Of a stretch of 28,362 nt of DNA, positions 20,510 through 28,362 are shown one piece after another. The number at the start of each line of letters is the position of its first letter. Positions within the stretch are counted from its first letter, which is position 1. Below the pieces are notes generated by a model that worked only from the letters and a program-made list of their open reading frames with translations, was not told the origin of the DNA and searched no databases. This stretch comes from Mesostigma viride. Lineage: Eukaryota > Streptophyta > Mesostigmatophyceae > Mesostigmatales > Mesostigmataceae. The position numbers and the translations under genes are program-made. The stretch spans positions 25,001 through 53,362 of the forward strand of contig RPFO01001481.1 of NCBI GenBank assembly GCA_009746045.1. The letters are read 5' to 3'.

Positions 20510-20995
20510 ACTGGCGGCAGTTGTGTACCACCCCCCGCCTTCCCACGGCAGGTACGCAGCGACTCGCTGTTGTGCTGGCTGCAGTTGTGTACCACCTGTA
20601 CGGTATTTGTGTACCACCCCCTCCTTCCCACGGCAGGTACGCAGCGACTCGCTGTTGTCCTGGCTGCAGTTGTGTACCACCTGTACGGTATTTGTGTACC
20701 ACCCCCCTCCTTCCCACGGCAGGTACGCAGCGACTCGCTGTTGTCCTGGCTGCAGTTGTGTACCACCTGTACGGTATTTGTGTACCACCCCCCTCCTTCC
20801 CACGGCAGGTACGCAGCGACTCGCTGTTGTCCTGGCTGCAGTTGTGTACCACCTGTACGGTATTTGTGTACCACCCCCTCTTCCCACGGCAGGTACGCAG
20901 CGACCCGCTGTCGACCTGGCTGCAGTTGTGTACCACCTGTACGGTATTTGTGTACCACCCCCCTCCTTCCCGCGGCAGTTGTGTACCACCTTCGG
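20510..20995. repeat. 86-bp tandem array between divergent transposon ORFs
   Basis: Five full copies and a partial one. CACGGCAGGTACGCAGCGAC recurs at 20544, 20629, 20715, 20801 and 20885, and a diverged CGCGGCAG at 20971. Spacing is 84-86 bp. Each unit contains GTGTACCACC and the nearly palindromic GTACCACCTGTACGGT. The array lies between the starts of the minus-strand ORF (20270) and the transposase (21136), so it occupies the shared promoter. It may be a protein-binding array. Confidence 0.93.
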
Positions 20996-21135
20996 TTTAG
21001 TTAGGTATTGGTATAAGCCTCGTGTTGTAATTGCTGTACGTCCATGGCGTTTGTTGCAACTGGAGGTGTATACAATATTAATGGGACGACACTGCATGGC
21101 AACGATGCGCACGGAATTGTCAGCCTGACAAGCAA

Positions 21136-24100
21136 ATGAGCTGGCTGAAGACTCGTCGATCTCAGGCATATTACAAGTCCCCCCAAAAGTCGTTCGTAGG
21201 TGAGGCCATTGAACGTTCTCGTCGTCAGGCACCCTTCTCGTTCCCCGATATCGGTCCACAACCGCTCGTCGCGCGCCCCAATGTCGGTGCCTCCTGGTCC
21301 GTTCCCAGCGGCGGGAACGACGGAGCCAAACGGCGAAGGCTGTTTGGTGAGCCACGCCAGGAATGCCCGCAAGGTGAACAGCTGTTGAAGACCGCCGAAG
21401 CTGTTGAAGTGGCTGAAGTGGATACACGGTCGCCGGAGCCCGATGCGGCGGGCATGGAAGGCGTAGAGCCTGCTGAGCCGCGCCCTGATGACTCAATGGA
21501 GGAGGAATGGGGGGCGATGGCGGAGGAGGAGTTTACGGCAGACGGTGGGGCAGGGGGGGCGATGGCGGAGGAGGGGCTTACGACAGACGGTGGGGGAGGA
21601 ACGGCTGGTGATGTTGAGGCCGGCGCCGGCCGTGCATCAAGAAACCCATGGGCATGGTCTAAGCCGTTGTCTGGGAACGCGGATTTTACACAGGCTTCGC
21701 TTTTCTGCATAGCCACGGAGTTTGGTCTTCCTGATAAGTGCATCGAAGCGTTTCAGGAACTGGCGAAGCACCCACAATACAGTGTGACCAGCCACGGGGA
21801 GTTCGGCGTGGCTAGGAGACGGTCATTGGAGAAGGGCCTGCCCCTTGCGGACGCACTGACTGTGAATTGGGTCCCAGCGGAGGCAGAGGGCGATCCTTTG
21901 CGTGAGGCAGTCAAGTTCACTTACATCAGCATACAGTCAACGCTATCCGCTCTGCTGCAGAATGAGTCGTTCACGGGGAAACTGTTACTAGAACACGAGA
22001 TGAATGAGGATCGGCGTGTGTGGACTTTCAATCAGACCCAGTTTTACAACACCCATCCAACAGTTCAACAACAGGAGGTGCAGCTTCCCGCCTTGGCAGC
22101 AAGTTCCAGTGAGAAGCGGCAGAGTGTCGTCCGCATTGGGGACACCATCATGGTGTTAATGGACAACAACAAGGGGCAGCGAAAGCGAGAAGAACTTTGC
22201 CTTGTCCGCGCTGTCTTCATGCAAGTAAACGCTGACGGACTCGTGAGCCATGGGCGAAAGTCCGGTAAGTGGCACGGATGGTGCTTTTGTGTCGATGTAC
22301 ACTCATCATGATATGCCCTTGGGATTGCACATGCTGAGTTAATTGCATTCTGCTGAAAACAGATTGGTGTCTGTCCGGGCTCCCTTGTTGGTTGGTACCA
22401 GTTGACCACTATAAACTGCCGTAATGGGCATGCATTCGGGCCAGTGCAAGCATGGTTATTAAACTGGGTTGTGGGAAGTGCAATGTTTGCACCATATATC
22501 AAGTATGATGACAGTGTTTATGCAGCAATGTGGTGTGTTTAGAGACCAAATAATGTCGTAGCCTTTTTGGTCCTGCATGAGCGCAAAGTTCCGAACACTA
22601 TTTTCCCGAGGTTAGCCACTCCTCGGCATCCTCGGCATCCTAAATTGAGACCACGCATGCGCAGGATGACACAGAGTGCACTACATTTGGTGGGAGGATA
22701 TTGACGTGTGCACGTCCAGCACGCTTGGATGGATCTAGTATTGTATATTGATGACAATCCTATAGTATTTGCCCGCCGTCATGATGCCTGCAGGTTCTTC
22801 TACCGCGCAAGGGATTGTCCGGGGGGGACCGTACCGCGGGATGCCGATCGTGTCAGTGAGGTCTTCTGGACGAAGCATGAGCAGGAGATCTCTTTACTGA
22901 ACTACGGGGGTCACATTGACGTGGTTGGCGTCCGTAAGTGGAGGAAATTTGCCGAGGCTGACCGAGAGGGCGGGCGAGTGTTCTTCATGCGCAGGTCGTA
23001 CAACCTGTCCCCGGACAAGCCTCGGTACAAGAGGCTGAGATTCTCTAGATGGGAAGCCGAATTCCGCTGTTACCGCCCTTCTAAGTCTGGTCTACCCATC
23101 CTATATTTGGTAGTGGCGTTGTGGGATGACTCATTTGAGGAGTATCTCCATCGGCATGGGACGCTGGAAGCGCATTTGTTCACTGTTCTGAACATCGAGC
23201 GCGCCGACAACAAGTCAAGAGACATGATCTTCCCCATCACCGTGAGAGATACACATGTGCCACGAGAGGCAGTCCTTGAGTGTCTTGTGGAGGACATGAA
23301 TGCGATGGCAGAGGGCGTGCCCATGCTTGTGAAGTTTCCCAAAACGCCAATGGAGCGGTGGGAAATCCGTGTCGCGAACCTGAACGTGATGGATTCGGCC
23401 GCCCGCAACGGCGCGATGGGGCACAAGGGTTGCACCGGCGACAAAGTGAGTGATGTTGTCACGTAGCTTGGTTCGGGGTGCTGCCCATGTGACCTTGATG
23501 TATTGGGAAGCTGTGTTGGTTTGTTATCACCGTAACCATCAGGCCTTCTTTTATTTCTGCGTACCTTGGTGTGCGGCGCATTGTGGGTGTGTGCGCCACT
23601 GCAGGGATGCCCCTTTTGCAACGTTCACCACGACGACTGGGCGGATGCGACGGTGGACGTGGCGGAGTACATGCGCAGTGAGAAGCAAACGGCGGAAATA
23701 TTGGAGGAGATGGAGGGCATGGCGACGGCCACGGCACGGAAAGAGAAGGCGAAGGAGACCGGGGTGATGTATCAGCCGCTGTGGCCTTGGCGGGATCTTC
23801 GATTCTTTGACCGCTACCGGCAGTATCCGATGGATATCTTTCACAATCTGACGTTGGGTCTATGTAAGCAGGTGGCTCGCTACCTCGAGGAGGATGGAAT
23901 TCCCACTCGCCAGCACCCGGAGTTGGATGCTTGGGTAAGCGCACACCCCACGCGCGTCGGGAGCCGGCTGCCGCAGGGGAAAGCTTTTACCTTGTATCCA
24001 CATTACAAGGGAATGGAGCTGCTGACCCTGCTGTTCCAAATGCCTTTTGCACTTCCCATGCTGCTGCTGAGGAGGCGGAATGAGGGAGATGATAAGGAGA

Positions 24101-25694
24101 AAAGGAAGGCCCGGCGGATCAGCAAGATGGTGATGCACCTCGCCAAGTGGGCGCAGATGATGCTTGGTCCCGTTACGTCTCCAATCTACAACTTGGCTGC
24201 GGACAACGTCTACGCCACTTTTCAAGAGTGTTTCGGCACCTTGTGGCCGCGTGGCAGCCTTGCAGGAAAGGGTCCTGGGGCAATGGCTGAGGCAGCGGAT
24301 GGCGACGAAAAGAAGAAAAACGCGGAGAAGAAGAAGAAGAACGCGGAGAAGAAGAAGAAGAGGATGGCACGCCAAGACAATGCCGCCAGCCATAACGTCC
24401 ACATACCGCGCCATGCTTTGGCACAGACTGACGATGTGGGTCGTATCTGGTCCTTGGGCCCGCATGAATTTGAGGGGTACCACTTATTCCTGAAATCTCT
24501 CATGGAGTCGATGGCCAAATGCCACAGCAAGGAGCCGGGGCGTTACTTGCTGCAGAAACTACAGGGCTACTTGGCGTGGCAGTCCATGCTGGTTAAGGAG
24601 ACATCCCAGCTCGATGAACGCGTGCTGCAAACCTTGCAGGAAAGCAGGATGTTCAACAAGCTGTATCCCAAAGCGTCCGCGACTGGTAGTGGCGCGAGTG
24701 GCGGTCCTTCTGGGCGGGAGGTGTGGGTGCGGGAAGGGGCGACTTTTCCAACGGTCATACACGAGCGCTGCGCGTTGGGGCGCATCGAGCAGGTGAGGAA
24801 ACGCATGGGCGCTGTTGCTATGGCTGCGCTGGCGCTAGGGCTAGGGCATTCCTTGGTGTGCTGGGCCGACCCAGCATTTCCCTTCATATGCCCAGGCTAA
24901 CAACGGCACTTGTGTGTTTTGCATGGGGTGCTGTGTGTGTGCAGGTCATGGGGGGCATGCCTTGCGGCCGTAACCCTAAGTCAACACCTACGTTGGCCGA
25001 AATTGGCGCTGACAAGCAGACGGTGGACGAGCTTCTCGCCCCGCTGGGCTGTCCACCCTGGGATGAAGCAACTGGCAGCGTGAAGGTTTATGCTAGTGCA
25101 GTAGTCGGTGCCAGGACCATTACGACTGGGGAGGTCAGGTGCTTCCACACTGATGCATACCCGGCAGGGCAAGTGGCGACAGCAGACTCATTGGCATACC
25201 AGGCGGCGGACAATGTGGACGCTGAATTTTGGTTTGCTGAGGTTGGCACCATCTTCATGCTGACGCCTGCTGAGGGGGCCATGGGGAGCATGTGGTTTGT
25301 CCCGATTTGGTTTGAGTCAGGGGATGCAAAGGACGTTCAGGGCAATCCCATGTTCAACATGGACGAAACTGTGACGGACTGTCCTGTGTTCACCAAAGAC
25401 ATGACACTGTCCTCGCAGTGGAAAGCCACGGGGAAGTATCCACAGCCTCTGTCCTACCTGGGGTCACAGGTCCGACTGTTGCATCAGTGCTGGCGGCGTG
25501 GTTACGAAACCAAATGCAAAGTAAAGCATGTGGCGGCACGTGTAGGTGACACCACATCAGAACCAGTCCTACAGGTGAAGCACGACCACCTTGGGAACAA
25601 CCACTACGTGCTCGATGCGTTTGATTGGGCGTGCCCAGCGTACTATCGTGACCTGCACATGGGGGGCGTGACGGACCAGCATGGGAAACGATGA
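21136..25694 (+). CDS. CACTA/EnSpm-superfamily (TNP2/Plavaka-like) transposase with BAH-like domain
   Basis: Exons: 21136-22264, 22766-23445, 23605-24792 and 24945-25694 (1,249 codons with TGA). Phases join exactly with donor GTAAGT and acceptor CTATAG for intron 1; a second acceptor at 22795 would need a weaker donor. Residues 1-200 are low-complexity and acidic. Residues 333-430 resemble a BAH domain: RIGDTIMVLMD, ELCLVRAVFM, then RFFYRARDCPGG, SEVFWTKHEQEISLLNYGG. The core follows the TNP2/Plavaka pattern: LVVALWDDSFEEYLHRHGT with Asp residues, LFTVLNIERAD, DSAARNGAMGHKGCTGDK joined across intron 2 to GCPFCNVHHDDW (Cys-x2-Cys), YPMDIFHNLTLGLCKQV, and NVDAEFWFAEVGTIFML near the end. A Lys-rich insertion (KKKNAEKKKKNAEKKKKR) lies in exon 3. 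It would cut and paste the element in the nucleus. No disabling mutation was seen, so it may be intact. The catalytic triad is inferred by position only. Confidence 0.85.
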
Positions 25695-25756
25695 CCTGCA
25701 CAGGATGGGCGTGTCAGATAATCACGGCATTTTGTAACGTAGGGAGGCCAGTGTAT

Positions 25757-26125
25757 TTATATTATTTGCCATGGGGCTGAGGTTGTGAGCATCCCATTCG
25801 TAATGCTCGTGCCCAGTTTGCGTGTGCCCAGTTTTGGGGACATTGTATTTATATTGTTGGCCATGGGGCTGAGGTTGTGAGCATCCCATTCGTCATGCTC
25901 GTGCCCAGTTTGCGTGTGCCCAGTTTTGGGGACATTGTATTTATATTGTTGGCCATGGGGCTAAGGTTATGAGCATCCCATTCGTCATGCTCGTGCCCAG
26001 TTTGCGTGTGCCCAGTTTTGGGGACATTGTATTTATATTGTTGGCCATGGGGCTGAGGTTGTGAGCATCCCATTCGTCATGCTCGTGCCCAGTTTGCGTG
26101 TGCCCAGTTTTGGGGACATCCTATT
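25757..26125. repeat. 92-bp tandem array downstream of the transposase
   Basis: Four copies of a 92-bp unit. CCATGGGGCT starts at 25769, 25861, 25953 and 26045. Each unit has GAGCATCCCATTCGT, CTCGTGCCCAGTTTGCGTG and TTTATATTGTTGG. Copies 2-4 are almost identical. The array starts about 60 bp after the stop codon and may form the 3' UTR or subterminal region of the element. Confidence 0.93.
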
Positions 26126-26480
26126 TAAATGTTTTTCTGTATTCATATACGTGGTAAGGGAACGACCCATTAGTAAATTTTCTGAGACTTTGCAAGTGAA
26201 ATCAGACAACTATGCTCCATGTACACTGCATGATACACCTGGATATCAAATATTACATAACTTGGTTAAGGTTTCTTTCCATCACTCCGAGGGCTCCTGA
26301 TCTGTGGCTCGCCAATGGGTGCACGAGATTAAGCAATTGATATGACCTTTTGTGGATGCCCTACCTAACGCGAGGGCATGATCATCTTACCATGCAGTGA
26401 TCAGAACCTGGGGCCAGGCTTTTTAAGGCAACGAGACAAGTGGGGCGTCATATTCATAGGTTAATTAATTCATTAATTAA
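26126..26480. other. Unique sequence, no gene seen
   Basis: I see no coding signature and no CACTA right end here. The stretch ends in a TTAATTAA run at 26461-26488 that leads into the dispersed hairpin repeat. Confidence 0.5.
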
Positions 26481-26484
26481 TTAA

Positions 26485-26575
26485 TTAATGAGGAACATCA
26501 CTCCGTTGGGAGTCAATGGAGCACATATCCATGAGAAGGGGCATATGGCGTTTAAGACATCCTAGGCTACTTCAT
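26485..26575. repeat. Second copy of the dispersed hairpin repeat
   Basis: AGGAACATCACTCCGTTGGG through GAAGGGGCATATGGC matches the block at 16364-16417 in inverse orientation. It is followed by AAACTCGTGCTCCC and then an ATGG array, the same order as at 14060, 16460 and 17280. Confidence 0.8.
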
Positions 26576-26607
26576 GCAAGGTTAAACTCGTGCTCCCTTT
26601 CTGCTTC

Positions 26608-26718
26608 ATGGATGGATGGATGGATGGATGGATGGATGGATGGATGGATGGATGGATGGATGGATGGATGGATGGATGGATGGATGGATGGATGGATGGA
26701 TGGATGGGATGGATGGAT
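26608..26718. repeat. ATGG microsatellite, shorter array
   Basis: About 27 units of ATGG with one 1-bp interruption (GGGATGG at about 26706). It passes directly into the GGGA polypurine tract. Confidence 0.97.
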
Positions 26719-27277
26719 GGAGGGAGGGAGGGAGGGAGGGAGGGGGGAGGCTGGGAGGGAGGGAGGGAGGGAGGGAGGGAGGGAGGGAGGGAGGGAGGGA
26801 GGGAGGGAGGGAGGGAGGGAGGGAGGGAGGAGGGAGGGAGGGAGGGAGGGAGGGAGGGAGGGAGGGAGGGAGGAGGGAGGGAGGGAGGGAGGGAGGAGGG
26901 AGGGAGGGAGGGAGGGAGGCTGGGAGGGAGGGAGGGAGGGAGGGAGGGAGGGAGGGAGGAGGAGGGAGGCGGGAGGGAGGGAGGGAGGGAGGAGGGAGGG
27001 AGGGAGGGAGGGAGGGGGGGAGGGAGGGAGGAGAGGGGGAGGGAGGGAGGGGGAGGGAGGGAGGGGAGGGAGGGAGGGAGGGGGAGGGAGGAGGGAGGGA
27101 GGGAGGGAGGGAGGGAGGGAGGGAGGGAGGGAGGGAGGGAGGGAGGGAGGGAGGAGGGAGGGGGGAGGGGGGGAGGGGGAGGGGGGGAGGGGGGGGGGGG
27201 GGTGGGGGGGGGGAGGTGGGTGGGGGGGGGGGGGGGGTGGGTGGGTGGTGGGTGGGTGGGGTGGGTGGGTGGGAGAT
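26719..27277. repeat. Polypurine GGGA tract grading into G/T-rich repeat
   Basis: About 480 bp of almost pure purine on the plus strand (GGGA/GGA units, interrupted only by single CT or C bases as in GGCTGGG), then poly-G with GGTGGGTGGG units to 27277. It produces long false Gly/Arg/Glu ORFs. Such tracts can form triplex or G-quadruplex DNA. Confidence 0.97.
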
Positions 27278-27279
27278 TA

Positions 27280-28080
27280 CACCAAAAAAGACGTTTTCTC
27301 CTCTTAAAGCAACATAGCCAAAAAAAGCCCTTTATCGACGGAAGAGCAGCCCGTTGGGAAGCTGTTCGTGGGATGGCTCAAGATCCTGCATGCTGCGCTG
27401 GACATTGTCCTACGTTGCCTAAGCCACGTGGATTGCTGGTTGCATTCCGAAGCCGGGCCTAAGGGGCAAAAGGGAACAAGCCCCCATCCGATTTACACGG
27501 AAGCAGACGAGGTGCACCATTGTTTTCAGAGTGAAGGATATGGCTGATCATGTCCGGCAAGCGAGACCTGTACCTTGGCAAGCCATATATTCAGGATCAA
27601 GACAAACGCAGCGCAGGCCAGAAATCGGGAGAATCCGGACCGATGGTGCTCAAGCCTGCCGTTAGTTTGTCCGCGGTCGATCGTCAGGATGATGAAGATG
27701 AATGGTGATGGAAATGTGTATCCTTGTGCATGAAATTATGGCTGCTTACGTGTTGAGGAGGGGGACGGGAGGGGGAGTTTACTTCCCAGTAAAGGTTGCA
27801 TTCATCGCTGTTTTTACAACCGACACACGTTGGGTTTCGTACGACAATAGTTATCGCGCCAATTATAGGAGAGGGACATCCCAACGTGCAGCAGGGGGAG
27901 GAAACTGACGGTGCAATGCTTCATCCTGTATGTTGTTAGTGGCATGAGCACATGTGCATGCTGATGCCGCAGGTGAAAATCGCCGCCCCATTGTTTCAAG
28001 GGATCAGGCACAGGCAAGGCACTGGGCAACAGGGTCTCGCATGATAGCGTTTGGCCCCAGTTGATTGTTTGTAAGTATGT
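27280..28080. other. Unique sequence, no gene seen
   Basis: No exon with a recognisable motif. It contains the second copy of a 28-bp direct repeat (27612-27639). Confidence 0.4.
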
Positions 28081-28084
28081 AGTC

Positions 28085-28362
28085 CACACCCACCCCCACC
28101 CACCCACCCCCAGCCACCATTCCTTCCATCCACATCCATCCATCCCAACCCACCCACCACCACCCGCACCCAGTCCCACCACCCCCCACCACACGCCCCC
28201 CGAGCACGGCGAGGAACTCAAAACCAACACCACACCCACCCAACCACCCACCCACCCACCCACCACCCAACCCCCACCCACCCACCCACCCACCCACCCA
28301 CCCACCACCCACCCACCCACCCACCCACCCACCCACACCCACCCACCCACCCACCCACCATC
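28085..28362. repeat. CCCA/CCA-rich low-complexity tract at window edge
   Basis: Imperfect CCCA and CCACC repeats run to the right end of the window. The minus strand reads as GGGT repeats with false Gly/Trp/Val ORFs. It carries many G-runs on the minus strand. Confidence 0.95.

Noticed and set aside
22795-22800. Acceptor GCCTGCAG at 22795 as start of transposase exon 2
   Set aside because: It gives the wrong phase with the strong donor GTAAGT at 22265; the acceptor CTATAG at 22765 keeps the frame, though the alternative with a weak donor is not excluded.
23459-24900. Minus-strand ORFs opposite transposase exon 3
   Set aside because: Antisense shadows without motifs; the plus frame holds the conserved transposase blocks.
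26516-27462. Gly/Arg/Glu-rich ORFs over the GGGA tract
   Set aside because: Frames are open only because the polypurine repeat has no stops; no conserved domain.

Overview
This is nuclear DNA of a eukaryote, most likely a GC-rich green alga. The evidence is multi-exon genes with clean GT-AG introns, a granule-bound-type starch synthase, a plant/algal-style GT29 glycosyltransferase, long minisatellites, and several classes of eukaryotic transposon. There are no bacterial operons, Shine-Dalgarno sites, tRNAs or rRNAs. I cannot name the species.

Layout. Positions 1-5145 (minus strand) carry six consecutive exons of a starch synthase (GT5, granule-bound type). The C-terminal half runs off the left edge and the first exon is not resolved. 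Its introns are inflated by four tandem-repeat arrays. Positions 5146-6981 are the head-to-head intergenic region with the next gene. It contains a 644-bp non-autonomous hAT-like element with perfect 17-bp terminal inverted repeats and a perfect 8-bp target duplication, then a duplicated module carrying CACGTG boxes. Positions 6982-13039 (plus strand) are a complete seven-exon GT29 (sialyltransferase-like) gene. I reconstructed it as 822 residues: membrane anchor, long low-complexity stem, small Cys-rich EGF-like module, then the catalytic domain with L, S and VS motifs. A second hAT-like MITE sits in its second intron.

Positions 13550-17300 are a graveyard of non-LTR retrotransposon fragments (minus strand), including a 489-bp tandem duplication of a 3' end. 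They are interleaved with AT-rich tails and a recurrent short hairpin module. Positions 17327-17980 are a nearly pure ATGG tetranucleotide array. From 17981 a sequence beginning CACTA and rich in TTACGAG repeats looks like the left end of a CACTA (EnSpm) element. Inside it are two divergently arranged genes: a minus-strand ORF of unknown function broken by a frameshift (18845-20270), and a four-exon plus-strand transposase gene of about 1,248 codons (21136-25694) with a BAH-like domain ahead of the DDE-type core. An 86-bp tandem array fills the space between them, and a 92-bp array follows the transposase. Positions 26490-28362 are mostly low-complexity: ATGG, a long GGGA polypurine tract and CCCA.

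How it fits together. The two host genes both concern glycan chemistry (starch elongation in the plastid; probable Golgi glycan capping) but there is no sign that they act in one pathway. Everything to the right of about 13.5 kb is transposon-derived or simple repeat. The most interesting items are the BAH-bearing CACTA transposase with its divergent partner ORF, the two hAT-like MITEs built of short palindromes, the duplicated splice-donor segments in both host genes, and the ten-copy hairpin module linked to retrotransposon tails and ATGG arrays.
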